Origin: Qipengyuania proteolytica
GTDB lineage: Bacteria > Pseudomonadota > Alphaproteobacteria > Sphingomonadales > Sphingomonadaceae
Length of the DNA stretch: 64,000 nucleotides
Reading direction: 5' to 3'
Assembly (NCBI RefSeq): GCF_019711565.1
Contig: NZ_JAIGNN010000002.1
Location: 310,001 to 374,000 of the forward strand
A program made the position numbers and the translations under genes. This document shows positions 1 to 9,755 of the stretch, in pieces (within the stretch, counting starts at the first letter, position 1; each line of letters opens with the position of its first letter). Under the pieces are notes generated by a model, which had not been told where the DNA came from, did no database searches, and saw only the letters and a list, made by a program, of their open reading frames with translations.

Positions 1-572
1 CCTTCCTCAAATCGCTGCGCGCGCCCGGCGACCTCGGCACGCCGATCGGCCCGCACTGGCTGCTCTCCGCCATGCGCGACCTGACCGCGCTGGGCGGCGT
101 TACCGTGCTGACGCTGGTATCGATCCTCGCCGTCGCCTTCCTGCTGACGCGCGGACGGGTGAAACAGGCCCTCTACACCGCGCTCGCCACGGGTGGCGGG
201 GCAGCCTTCGGGACCGCCCTCAAGAGCCTGTTCGCCCGCGCGCGGCCCGAGGTCGTGCCGCATCTGGTAGAGGTCAATTCGCTCAGCTTTCCCAGCGGCC
301 ATTCGATGAACAGCGCGATCGTCTACCTGACGCTCGCGGTGATGATCTCGCGCAGCTTCGAGGAGCGCAAGCCGCGCATCTTCGTCATCGGTGTCGCGGC
401 GCTGCTGGTCGTGACGATCGGCTTCACCCGCCTGTACCTCGGCGTGCATTATCCCACCGACGTGCTCGGCGGCTGGACCGTGGGCGCCGCCTGGGCGCTG
501 GCCATGGGCCTGATCGCCACGCGCTTGCAGGCGCAACGCAAGATCGAGCAGCCGGGCGAGGACCCGGCCTGA
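1..572 (+). CDS. PAP2-family phosphatase, 5' end outside the window
   Basis: The open frame runs in from the window edge (codons begin at base 3), so the N-terminus is missing. An internal ATG at 72 is unlikely to be the start because the frame stays open upstream. The three phosphatidic-acid-phosphatase type 2 signatures are present in order: a KX6RP motif (K-S-L-F-A-R-A-R-P), the PSGH motif with its catalytic-region histidine, and an RX5H motif (R-L-Y-L-G-V-H). Several hydrophobic stretches between the motifs fit an integral inner-membrane enzyme whose active site faces the periplasm. Members remove phosphate from lipid phosphates such as undecaprenyl pyrophosphate or phosphatidate; the substrate here cannot be read from sequence. 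The gene converges on korB with only six bases between the two stop codons. Confidence 0.9.
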   Translation, partial: FLKSLRAPGDLGTPIGPHWLLSAMRDLTALGGVTVLTLVSILAVAFLLTRGRVKQALYTALATGGGAAFGTALKSLFARARPEVVPHLVEVNSLSFPSGHSMNSAIVYLTLAVMISRSFEERKPRIFVIGVAALLVVTIGFTRLYLGVHYPTDVLGGWTVGAAWALAMGLIATRLQAQRKIEQPGEDPA

Positions 573-587
573 TCACTCTCAGGCCGG
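564..587. terminator. Hairpin containing both convergent stop codons
   Basis: A 9-base-pair perfect inverted repeat (CCGGCCTGA / TCAGGCCGG) with a 6-base loop spans the ends of the PAP2 and korB genes. The TGA of the plus-strand gene lies in the left arm and the TCA (TGA) of korB in the right arm. There is no run of T after it on either strand, so a role as bidirectional terminator is an inference. Confidence 0.4.
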
Positions 588-1613
588 ATGCCCCTCGTCG
601 TCGTTGACGGTCCAGCTCTGGCCCTTGCCGAGCAGGGCGGCGAGGTTGGGTTCCTTGCCTTCGCTGAGGCGCGCCTTTTCTTCCGCCACTTCGCCCTCGA
701 AGCTCGGGCGCGGGTCGTCGTAGAGGACGCCCAGCGCCTTGGGGAATTCGGGGAACGGGATTTCGACCAGCATATGCGCGATCGAGCGGTTCTTGACGTT
801 GTGGACGATCACGCCCGCCGACTGCCAGTCCCCATCGACGACATCGACGATCGCCAGCTGCAGCGTGTCGCGGTCGAGCGTGATGCCCTTGGTGCCGTTC
901 GCGAACAGCATCGGCTCGCCGTCTTCCAGCCATAGCTGGTGGTCCTCGGCGCCCTTCGGCGCGGCGAAGCCGTCGAACACGTCCTTGTTGTAGACGATGC
1001 AGTTCTGGTAGATTTCGACGAAAGCCGCGCCCTGGTGGCGATAGGCGGCTTCGAGCACTTCCGGCAGCTTCTTCGACACGTCGAACCCGCGCGCCACGAA
1101 GCGCGCGCCCGCACCGATGGCAAAGGCACAGGCCTTGGCCGGGCGGTCGTAACTGCCCGCAGGCGTCGTCGGCGAACGCGTGCCGAGACGGCTGGTGGGC
1201 GAGGCCTGGCCCTTGGTGAGGCCGTAGATTTCATTGTTGAACAGCAGGATCTGGCAGTTCAGGTTCCGCCGCAGGATATGCATCGTGTGGTTGCCGCCGA
1301 TGCTCATCCCGTCGCCGTCGCCGGTTACGATCCACACGTCGAGGTCCGGATTGGCGAGCTTCACGCCGGTCGCAATGGCGGGCGCACGGCCGTGGATTGT
1401 GTGGAAGCCGTAGCTCTCGACGTAATAGGGAAAGCGGCTCGAACAGCCGATCCCGCTGACGAACACCGTGTTCGCCGGGTCCGCGCCGAGCTTGGGCAGC
1501 GTACGCTGCACGGCTTTGAGGATCGCATAGTCCCCGCAACCGGGGCACCAGCGGACCTCTTGGTCGGTTTCCCAGTCCTTGAGCGTCGTTTCGATCTTAG
1601 CGGGTGCGTTCAT
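579..1613 (-). CDS. korB: 2-oxoacid:ferredoxin oxidoreductase, beta subunit
   Basis: The protein has 344 residues, normal for the thiamine-diphosphate-binding beta subunit of the 2-oxoglutarate:ferredoxin oxidoreductase family, which oxidatively decarboxylates a 2-oxoacid to its CoA thioester and passes electrons to ferredoxin. Visible signatures are WCPGCG at residues 22-27, GIGCSS at 54-59, the ThDP/Mg motif GDGDG at 98-102 with the following asparagines near 126, and GLTKGQ near 131-136. Its ATG shares one base with the stop of korA (TGATG), so the two subunits are translationally coupled. Substrate preference for 2-oxoglutarate is the usual assignment for this two-subunit alphaproteobacterial type but is not proven by the sequence. 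Confidence 0.93.
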   Translation of the reverse strand: MNAPAKIETTLKDWETDQEVRWCPGCGDYAILKAVQRTLPKLGADPANTVFVSGIGCSSRFPYYVESYGFHTIHGRAPAIATGVKLANPDLDVWIVTGDGDGMSIGGNHTMHILRRNLNCQILLFNNEIYGLTKGQASPTSRLGTRSPTTPAGSYDRPAKACAFAIGAGARFVARGFDVSKKLPEVLEAAYRHQGAAFVEIYQNCIVYNKDVFDGFAAPKGAEDHQLWLEDGEPMLFANGTKGITLDRDTLQLAIVDVVDGDWQSAGVIVHNVKNRSIAHMLVEIPFPEFPKALGVLYDDPRPSFEGEVAEEKARLSEGKEPNLAALLGKGQSWTVNDDEGHPA

Positions 1614-3553
1614 CAGTCGTTCTCCGCAATCGGGCTGGGCAGTTGTTCGTCGTTGACCGCCACCTGGCCGCCCTCATTGCCGGCCACGCCGTCGAAATAC
1701 TTCGCGATGGCCGCTTCGAGTTCCGCGATCTGGAACGGCTGGCCGCTGGTCTTGGTCAGCGGGGTCGCGTCGATCAAATACTGGTCGCGCAGGAGCGTCT
1801 TGAGCTGGCCCGTGTTCATCTCTGGCACGAGCACGTTGTCGTAGCTCTTGAGCAGCTCTTCGAGGTTCGCGGGCAGCGGCCAGATGTGGCGCAGGTGGAT
1901 GTGGCTGACGTCGAGCCCCTTGCGGCGCGAGCGGTTCACCGCCTGGTGGATCGGGCCATAGGTCGAGCCCCAGCCGACCACCGCGAGCTTGCCGCCCTTG
2001 GTGCCGACGCTGACTTGCTGGTCGCGCACGCGGATGCCCTCGATCTTGTCCTTGCGGGCATCGGTCATCGCCTGGTGGTTGCGGGGCGAATAGTCGATAT
2101 GGCCGGTGTCGACCGCCTTCTCGATCCCGCCGATGCGATGCATCAGGCCGGGCGTGCCGGGCTTGATCCACGGCCGCGCGCCCTTTTCGTCGCGCTTGTA
2201 GGGGAGCAGCTGGCCGTCGGGCCCGTTGGCCTCGGTGAGGAATTCCGCCGGGAAACGCTCGAACGCCTCGGGATCGGGCACCTTCCACGGTTCGGCGGCA
2301 TTGGCGATATAGCCGTCGGTCAGCAGCATGACGGGCGTCATGTACTGCACCGCGATGCGGCAGGCCTCGATCGCGCATTCGAAGGCATCTGCCGGGCTGC
2401 GCGCAGCGATCACAGGCATGGGCGCGTCGCCGTTGCGGCCATAGACGGCCTGGTAGAGGTCGCTCTGCTCGGTCTTGGTCGGCAGGCCGGTCGAGGGGCC
2501 ACCGCGCTGCGAATTCACGATCACCAACGGCAGTTCGGTCATGATGCCGAGACCGATGGCTTCGGTCTTCAGCGCGATGCCCGGGCCGGATGAGGAGGTG
2601 ACGCCGAGCGAACCCGCATAGCTCGCCCCGATGGCGGCGCAGATCGCGGCGATCTCGTCTTCCGCCTGGAAGGTGGTGACGTTGAACTCCTTCATCCGCA
2701 CGAGGTGGTGCAGGATCGCCGAAGCCGGCGTGATCGGATAGCCGCCGAAGAACATCGGCAGGCGCAGCAGGCGCGCGCCCGCGACGAGGCCGAGCGCGAT
2801 GCCCTCCGCCCCCGTCAGCGTGCGGTAGAGGCCCGGCGCGGTCGGCACGGGATCGACATGGACTTGCCGCAGCGGCCCGGCGAGTTCCGCCGTCTCGCCA
2901 TAGGCATGGCCCGCATCGAGCGCGGCGATGTTGGCCTCGGCGATCTCGGGCTTGGTCTTGAACTTGGCCTTCAGCCAGTCGTGGATCGGCTTGCGGTCGC
3001 GGTCGAACATCCACAGCGCGAGGCCGAGCGTCCACATGTTCTTGGAGCGCAGCGCGTCCTTGTTGCCGAGGCCGAAGGGCTTCACCGCCTCGATCGTGCG
3101 CGCCGAGATATCGAGCCTGAGCACGTCGTACTTGGCGAGCGTGTCGTCTTCGAGCGGGTTGACCTCGTATTTCGCCTTGTCGAGGTTGCGCTTGCCGAAC
3201 TCGCCTTCGTCGACGATTACCAGCCCGCCGGGCTTGAGCGCCGGCAGGTTGGTCTTCAGCGCCGCCGGGTTCATCGCCACCAGCACGTCAGGCGCGTCAC
3301 CGGCGGTCGAAATCTCGCGGCTGCCGAAATTGATCTGGAAGGCCGAGACGCCGAACAGCGTGCCCTGCGGCGCGCGGATCTCGGCGGGGAAGTCGGGGAA
3401 GGTGGCAAGGTCGTTGCCGGCCAGCGCGGTCGACAGGGTGAACTGCCCCCCGGTCAGCTGCATCCCGTCGCCGGAGTCTCCGGCGAAGCGCACGACCACG
3501 GCTTCGGGGGCTGCGGAATTGCCGTCTTTCGGCGTGGTGGCGGCTGTTGCCAT
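1613..3553 (-). CDS. korA: 2-oxoacid:ferredoxin oxidoreductase, fused gamma-alpha subunit
   Basis: The 646-residue protein begins at the ATG at 3553; a longer open frame upstream (117 residues) has no family-like sequence and runs into the divergent esterase gene. Residues about 15-210 form the gamma domain, opening with the G-D-S-G-D-G-M-Q motif and containing V-A-M-N-P-A-A-L. The alpha (pyrimidine-binding) domain follows, with G-G-Y-P-I-T-P and Q-A-E-D-E-I-A. Fused gamma-alpha subunits paired with a separate beta subunit are typical of aerobic-type KorAB enzymes. It is the first gene of a two-gene operon with korB and is divergent from the esterase gene at 3738, leaving about 185 bases for both promoters. 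Confidence 0.93.
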   Translation of the reverse strand: MATAATTPKDGNSAAPEAVVVRFAGDSGDGMQLTGGQFTLSTALAGNDLATFPDFPAEIRAPQGTLFGVSAFQINFGSREISTAGDAPDVLVAMNPAALKTNLPALKPGGLVIVDEGEFGKRNLDKAKYEVNPLEDDTLAKYDVLRLDISARTIEAVKPFGLGNKDALRSKNMWTLGLALWMFDRDRKPIHDWLKAKFKTKPEIAEANIAALDAGHAYGETAELAGPLRQVHVDPVPTAPGLYRTLTGAEGIALGLVAGARLLRLPMFFGGYPITPASAILHHLVRMKEFNVTTFQAEDEIAAICAAIGASYAGSLGVTSSSGPGIALKTEAIGLGIMTELPLVIVNSQRGGPSTGLPTKTEQSDLYQAVYGRNGDAPMPVIAARSPADAFECAIEACRIAVQYMTPVMLLTDGYIANAAEPWKVPDPEAFERFPAEFLTEANGPDGQLLPYKRDEKGARPWIKPGTPGLMHRIGGIEKAVDTGHIDYSPRNHQAMTDARKDKIEGIRVRDQQVSVGTKGGKLAVVGWGSTYGPIHQAVNRSRRKGLDVSHIHLRHIWPLPANLEELLKSYDNVLVPEMNTGQLKTLLRDQYLIDATPLTKTSGQPFQIAELEAAIAKYFDGVAGNEGGQVAVNDEQLPSPIAEND

Positions 3554-3737
3554 CCGTCTATCCTTGTCTGGCGCCGCTCTCTTGAGGCACCTCTCTGATC
3601 GGGAGGCCGCACGTAGGAGCCACCCCATCCTCTCGCAATCAAGATTCTCTGCTAGCGCCAAAATCGACGGTGGAAAAGCGCCACCAATGGCGTAAGTCCC
3701 GAAATGCAGCGCAAGAGACCGAATGGAGAGAGAGACC

Positions 3738-4688
3738 ATGGCCGATACCGAACATTTTGTGCGCGAAGACGTCCGCGGCTTCCTCGACATGCTCGAGCAG
3801 ATGGGCGGCAAGGGCGTGGAGGAAGTCGGCGCGATCGAGGGGCGCCAGCAGATGAAGGCGCTGGGCATGGTGGCGGAGAGCGAGCCGCGCAAGCTGGCCG
3901 TCATCCGCGACCTGACCTGCCCCGGGCCTGCGGGCGAAATCCCGCTGCGGTTTTACGACACGAAGGAAACGCGCGAACCGGGCCCCTGCGTCATCTTCAT
4001 CCACGGCGGCGGCTTCGTGATCGGCGACCTCGACGTCTATCACGCACTGTGCAGCGAGATTTCGCACCATCTGGACCTGCCGGTGGTCTCGGTCGATTAT
4101 CGCCTCGCGCCCGAGCACACCTTCCCTGCCGCGCCCGACGATTGCGAGGCGGCAGCGCGCTGGGTCGCCAGCTCTCCCGCCGCCTTGGGCCGCGAGATCA
4201 CCGGCCTCGTCATCACCGGCGACAGCGCAGGGGGCAACCTCACCATCGTCACCACCAACCAGCTGGTCAACGAGCACGCCGATGTACCCGTGATCGTGCA
4301 GGCGCCGATCTACCCGGTGGCGAGTGACGTGTCCCAGCACCACAGCCTCGCCGCCTTTGCCGAGGGCTTCCTGCTCACCGCCGCAGCGATGGGCTGGTTC
4401 ACCGAGCAGTATGGCGGCGATGCCAACGACCCGCGCCACACGCCCATGGTGGGAGATTGCGCCAATACACCGCCGACCGTGGTCTGCACCGCTGGACTCG
4501 ACCCGCTCCGCGATTCAGGCCGTGAATACGCGTCACATTTGATTCAACAGGGGACCGAAGTGGTCTATCTGGAATTCCCCGGCATCATCCACGGCTTCAC
4601 CACCTTGCGCAAAGCCATCCCGAGCGGGCAGCGCGACCTCGAAGCCTTCCTCGATGCGGTCAAACTGATGGTGGAGCGATATTCGTGA
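3738..4688 (+). CDS. Alpha/beta hydrolase, hormone-sensitive-lipase-type esterase
   Basis: The 316-residue protein carries the HSL-family oxyanion-hole motif HGGGF at residues 89-93 and the nucleophile elbow GDSAGG at 161-166 (Ser163). Asp in C-T-A-G-L-D-P-L and His in I-I-H-G-F-T complete the expected triad. An in-frame ATG lies 15 bases upstream at 3723, but a GGAGAG ribosome site sits correctly for the ATG at 3738 and overlaps the upstream one, so the later start is preferred. No signal peptide is visible, so it is probably cytoplasmic. Its stop overlaps the GTG of rppH by four bases (GTGA). The natural ester substrate is unknown. Confidence 0.9.
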   Translation: MADTEHFVREDVRGFLDMLEQMGGKGVEEVGAIEGRQQMKALGMVAESEPRKLAVIRDLTCPGPAGEIPLRFYDTKETREPGPCVIFIHGGGFVIGDLDVYHALCSEISHHLDLPVVSVDYRLAPEHTFPAAPDDCEAAARWVASSPAALGREITGLVITGDSAGGNLTIVTTNQLVNEHADVPVIVQAPIYPVASDVSQHHSLAAFAEGFLLTAAAMGWFTEQYGGDANDPRHTPMVGDCANTPPTVVCTAGLDPLRDSGREYASHLIQQGTEVVYLEFPGIIHGFTTLRKAIPSGQRDLEAFLDAVKLMVERYS

Positions 4689-5161
4689 GTGACCCCCTCG
4701 CCTACCGGCCCTGCGTCGGCGTGATGCTGGTCAACGAAGACGGCAAGGTCTTCGTCGGTCGGCGGATCGACAACAAGGAAGGCGACTGGTGGCAGATGCC
4801 GCAGGGCGGCGTCGACGAGGGTGAGGACCTGAAGGATGCGGCCTATCGCGAACTGGCCGAGGAAACCGGCGCGAAGCCCGAACACGTCACCATTCTCAAG
4901 GCGATGGACGAGCCGGTGCGCTACGACCTGCCCGAAGAGCTGATGGGCAGGCTGTGGGGCGGCAAGTATCGCGGGCAGGAGCAGGTCTGGTACCTCGCCC
5001 GCTTCACCGGCAGCGACGCGGATATCGACCTGGAGGCGCACGACCCGCCCGAATTCTGCGACTGGAAATGGGCCGACCCGGAGGACCTTCCCGAGCTGAT
5101 CGTGCCGTTCAAGAAACGCGTCTACCGCGCGGTGGTCGAGGCGTTCCGGGAGCTGGTCTGA
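4685..5161 (+). CDS. rppH: RNA 5'-pyrophosphohydrolase, Nudix family
   Basis: The 158-residue protein is of RppH size and holds a complete Nudix box at residues 41-63 (G-X5-E-X7-R-E-L-X-E-E-X-G), preceded by the RppH-typical W-W-Q-M-P-Q-G-G. RppH removes pyrophosphate from the 5' triphosphate end of mRNA and so starts RNase E-dependent decay. Translation begins at a GTG that overlaps the esterase stop, indicating coupling. An activity on dinucleoside polyphosphates is also known for the family. Confidence 0.92.
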   Translation: MSDPLAYRPCVGVMLVNEDGKVFVGRRIDNKEGDWWQMPQGGVDEGEDLKDAAYRELAEETGAKPEHVTILKAMDEPVRYDLPEELMGRLWGGKYRGQEQVWYLARFTGSDADIDLEAHDPPEFCDWKWADPEDLPELIVPFKKRVYRAVVEAFRELV

Positions 5162-5164
5162 AAT

Positions 5165-5671
5165 TCAGTTCGACTGCGGCTGTTGCTCGGTCGCGATAGT
5201 CGCCTCGGCAGTCATCACGCGCGGCGCGGGGCCGGTGGCGATCGCGGCGGCCAGCTTCTGCGTTTCGGGGCAGGTCTTGCCGCAGACCGATTCCAGTCGC
5301 GCGAGGTTGGCGCGGGCCTTTTCCAGCGCGCCCTTCTCGAGCAGCGCCTCTCCCTCGCCCGCGATCGCGGCATAGTTGCGCGGGTCGCGGGTGAGCACTT
5401 CGCGGTAATAGCTGATCGCCTTGCCTTGAAGCTGGTCCTTGCGGGCCGCCTCGGCAAGGCGCAGGTAGAGTGGTGTGTAGCCCGGATCGACCGTCAGCGC
5501 GGCTTCATAGGCGTCGATCGCCGCCTGCACGTCGCCGCCCTTGAGCGCGGACTGACCCTCGGCAATGAGCATCGCGGCGCGCGGATCGGGTTCGCGCTCG
5601 GCGCTCCAGCCGACGCTGGCCGTCATGGCGAGAGCCAGCGAAAGGGCAGCGGCAGCGGGGGCAAAGCGCAT
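5165..5671 (-). CDS. Exported tetratricopeptide-repeat protein
   Basis: A 168-residue protein with an N-terminal signal peptide (hydrophobic residues about 5-20, likely cut after W-S-A) and two to three TPR helices pairs between residues about 30 and 140. A C-G-K-T-C pair of cysteines lies near the C-terminus and could form a disulfide in the periplasm. The ATG at 5671 is preceded by GGAG at good spacing; an upstream frame extension of 26 residues lacks this and would destroy the signal peptide. It sits 61 bases downstream of the methyltransferase gene. Its partner protein is unknown. Confidence 0.75.
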   Translation of the reverse strand: MRFAPAAAALSLALAMTASVGWSAEREPDPRAAMLIAEGQSALKGGDVQAAIDAYEAALTVDPGYTPLYLRLAEAARKDQLQGKAISYYREVLTRDPRNYAAIAGEGEALLEKGALEKARANLARLESVCGKTCPETQKLAAAIATGPAPRVMTAEATIATEQQPQSN

Positions 5672-5732
5672 TATCGTCTCCAGCGGGGATGTCCGTCGTG
5701 TGGCAGGCGTATCGGCCATGGAGCGCGTGGTA

Positions 5733-6911
5733 TCACGCCCTTCCTGCACAAGCGATGAAAAAGCCGTCCGTTCCGTCGTGCGCGGGGGTCAGGCGCATGC
5801 CCTGTCCGCGCGCCCGGCCGAGCGGGAGGTCGATCGGCTGCGCCGCGAAATCGGCGTGGCGCGCGAGGAAGGCCTCGAACTGGCCAGCACCTTCCTCGTC
5901 GAGGAGGGAGCATGTAACGTAGACGATCCTGCCTCCGGGCCGAACAAGTTCGGATGCGATATCAAGCAATTCCGACTGGATATTCACCAGGCGCGTCAAC
6001 TCGCCCTCGTCCAGCCGCCAGCGCGCTTCGGGATTGCGTCGCCAGGTGCCAGTACCCGAACACGGCGCGTCGATCAGGACAGCGTCGGCCTGGCCCGCGA
6101 ACTGCGCCAGAGCCTCGCGCTCCTGCTTCGGGTTGAGCAGCAGCGTCTCGATATTCGTCGCGCCTGCCCGGGCGGCACGCGGCGCAAGGCGCGAGAGGCG
6201 GTTGCGGTCGGTGTCCGAGGCGACGACCCGCCCCAGATTGTCCATCGCCGCCGCCAGCGCGAGCGTCTTGCCGCCTGCCCCGGCGCACAGGTCGACCACG
6301 GTCTCGCCCGGCTGCGCGCCGACTGCGAGGCACGCCAGCTGCGAGCCTGTGTCCTGCACCTCGATCAGCCCGTCGCGAAAGGCGGGCCATTGCTCGACGG
6401 GCGTGCCTGCATCCAGCCGCATTCCGTGCGGCGCGGCGGTGGCCTCGGCCGCGACCGGAAGCGTCAGCGTCGCGCGTTCAGCCTTCAGCGTATTGACCCG
6501 TACATCGAGCGGCGCGCGGTCCAGCAGGGCCGCCGCCTCATCCCCTGCAATGGCGGAAGCCGCCAGCCGCTGCTCCAGCCACTCGGGCGCAGTCCCGCCC
6601 TTCGCGGCCTGTTCGCCCTCACCCATCGGCTGCGGCCCGTAGTTCGACCCGTCGAACAGCGGCGCGATGGCGGGATCAACTTCGGCGAGACGCAACAGCG
6701 CCGCCCTGCCCGTCTCCGGCACCGGCCCGCAGGCACGGATGGCGGCAAACACCAGCTCGCGGATTGCGCGGCGGTCTTTCGAGCCGGCAAAGCGGTTGCT
6801 GCGAAACCACTCGGCGAGGATGCGGTCGGCAGGCGCGCCCTTGCTGCGCGCCGCGGCGATCACGGCATCGAGCAATTCGATCGCGGTCTGGACCCGCGCG
6901 GCGGGGGTCAT
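5733..6911 (-). CDS. RsmB/NOP2-family rRNA (cytosine-C5) methyltransferase
   Basis: The 392-residue protein has an N-terminal RsmB-like helical region (about 1-140) followed by a SAM-dependent methyltransferase domain. The SAM loop D-L-C-A-G-A-G-G-K-T, the motif IV cysteine in D-A-P-C-S-G-T-G and the motif VI cysteine in V-T-C-S-L-L are all present; these two cysteines act in the 5-methylcytosine mechanism of the family. The closest known role is methylation of 16S rRNA, but the exact target base is not readable. It follows guaB by 15 bases on the same strand and probably shares its transcript. Confidence 0.88.
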   Translation of the reverse strand: MTPAARVQTAIELLDAVIAAARSKGAPADRILAEWFRSNRFAGSKDRRAIRELVFAAIRACGPVPETGRAALLRLAEVDPAIAPLFDGSNYGPQPMGEGEQAAKGGTAPEWLEQRLAASAIAGDEAAALLDRAPLDVRVNTLKAERATLTLPVAAEATAAPHGMRLDAGTPVEQWPAFRDGLIEVQDTGSQLACLAVGAQPGETVVDLCAGAGGKTLALAAAMDNLGRVVASDTDRNRLSRLAPRAARAGATNIETLLLNPKQEREALAQFAGQADAVLIDAPCSGTGTWRRNPEARWRLDEGELTRLVNIQSELLDIASELVRPGGRIVYVTCSLLDEEGAGQFEAFLARHADFAAQPIDLPLGRARGQGMRLTPAHDGTDGFFIACAGRA

Positions 6912-6926
6912 CCTGTCACCTTGGGC

Positions 6927-8447
<1,521 letters not shown>

Positions 8448-8470
8448 CTAGTGGCGAGCCGAACGAGCCG

Positions 8471-8704
8471 CTACCTCAGCTTCCCGCCCGATCCGGTCCA
8501 CTTCGCAAGGATTTCCGCGGTCGGCTGTTCACTGCTGCCCAGCGGGCGGGGATAGTGGTGGACCGACACGACCGTCGCGTAGTTCTCCGCCCCGTCGCGC
8601 ATTACCATGATCCGGTCGGCCGGCGATGGCATGGTCAGGAACTCGAACTCGCCCCAGTCTTCCGATGCGCTACCGCGTAGGACGATGACCCGGCTTGCGA
8701 TCAT
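8471..8704 (-). CDS. Small hypothetical protein coupled to a dehydrogenase operon
   Basis: A 77-residue soluble protein of unknown function. It appears beta-strand-rich at the N-terminus with a central H-H-Y-P-R-P segment, and has no membrane helix or cysteine. The case for a real gene is positional: its ATG overlaps the stop of the preceding 75-residue gene by four bases (ATGA), just as that gene overlaps the dehydrogenase gene. No domain was recognised. Confidence 0.6.
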   Translation of the reverse strand: MIASRVIVLRGSASEDWGEFEFLTMPSPADRIMVMRDGAENYATVVSVHHYPRPLGSSEQPTAEILAKWTGSGGKLR

Positions 8705-8928
8705 TTGTGGTCCTCCCAGTTCTGCACCTGTCCGCCTTCATTAGCTCCCTCACCGAGCCGCACCATCCACGTAGCAAGGAAGTAGAGCCCAAGCGTAAAA
8801 CCGATCACGAGGATGACCCGGTCAACATCCGGGATTGCTCCTTTCAGGTTTTCAGCCATGAAGCCAGCGTAGGCAATCCCGCCGAAAAAGAACACAGCTG
8901 CAAGAATGCGACGCAGCCCGTTCATCAT
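8701..8928 (-). CDS. Small two-helix membrane protein
   Basis: A 75-residue protein with two hydrophobic segments at about residues 7-25 and 37-55 and a charged C-terminal tail. The start is a double ATG (8928 and 8925); the first overlaps the stop of the 3-hydroxybutyrate dehydrogenase gene by four bases. It overlaps the following 77-residue gene in the same way. Function unknown; the tight coupling suggests co-expression with the dehydrogenase. Confidence 0.65.
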   Translation of the reverse strand: MMNGLRRILAAVFFFGGIAYAGFMAENLKGAIPDVDRVILVIGFTLGLYFLATWMVRLGEGANEGGQVQNWEDHK

Positions 8929-9680
8929 TCCGCCGTCCAGCCGCCGTCGATGCTCCAGTTGGCGCCGTTCACGTTTTGCGCCTCGTCGCGGCAGAGGAAG
9001 GCGGCGATCGCGCCCACTTCCTCGGGCTGGACGAACTTCTTGGTGGCCTGCTTGACCAGCAGCACGTCGTTGATGACCTCGTCGCGGGTCAGGCCGCGCG
9101 CTTTCATCGTGTCGGGGATCTGACCTTCGATCAAGGGGGTCCAGACATAGCCCGGACTGATGCAGTTCGCCGTGATGCCATGCTCGGCGAGTTCGAGCGC
9201 GATGGTCTTGGTGAAACCCGCGATCCCGTGCTTGCTGGCGTTGTATGCGCTCTTGAACGGGCTCGCGACCTTGGAGTGCGCGCTGGCGGTGTTGATGATC
9301 CGCCCCCAGCCCTTCGCCTTCATGCCCGGCACGGCGAGGCGCGTGGTGTGGAACGCCGCCGTCAGGTTCAGCGCGATGATGAGGTTCCACTTGTCGACCG
9401 GGAAATCCTCGACCGGGGAGACATGCTGGACGCCCGCATTGTTGACGAGGATGTCGATCTCGCCAGCGTCCGCCATCATCGCCTCGACCTGTGCCACGTC
9501 GGTCAGGTCCGCGCCCGAATGGGTCGCACCCAGCTCTTCGCACAGTTTCGCGATCTCGCCCTCGTCGCCGAAACCGTTGAGCGTGACCTGCGCCCCCTCC
9601 GCCGCCAGCTCGCGGGCAATGGCAAGGCCGATGCCGCTGGTCGAGCCGGTGACGAGTGCGCGTTTTCCTTCGAGAAACAT
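8925..9680 (-). CDS. 3-hydroxybutyrate dehydrogenase, SDR family
   Basis: The 251-residue protein has the short-chain dehydrogenase signatures T-G-S-T-S-G-I-G (cofactor), N-N-A-G, and Y-N-A-S-K (catalytic Tyr and Lys). The C-terminal stretch V-K-Q-A-T-K-K-F-V and the G-W-T-A end match D-3-hydroxybutyrate dehydrogenases, which interconvert 3-hydroxybutyrate and acetoacetate with NAD. The ATG at 9680 follows a GGAGG site; a start nine codons earlier is less likely. The role fits the phaC/phaZ pair at 59-62 kb, since 3-hydroxybutyrate is the product of PHB breakdown. It heads a three-gene operon. Other SDR specificities cannot be excluded. Confidence 0.8.
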   Translation of the reverse strand: MFLEGKRALVTGSTSGIGLAIARELAAEGAQVTLNGFGDEGEIAKLCEELGATHSGADLTDVAQVEAMMADAGEIDILVNNAGVQHVSPVEDFPVDKWNLIIALNLTAAFHTTRLAVPGMKAKGWGRIINTASAHSKVASPFKSAYNASKHGIAGFTKTIALELAEHGITANCISPGYVWTPLIEGQIPDTMKARGLTRDEVINDVLLVKQATKKFVQPEEVGAIAAFLCRDEAQNVNGANWSIDGGWTAE

Positions 9681-9755
9681 TTGGACCTCCGGGCGTTGTC
9701 TGGGCATGCGTTGGCCCGAACACGGGCGTTACACAAGACAAGATAGGGGAAGGCA

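Noticed and set aside
3554-3904. N-terminal extension of korA by 117 codons
   Set aside because: Sequence is not family-like and overlaps the divergent esterase gene.
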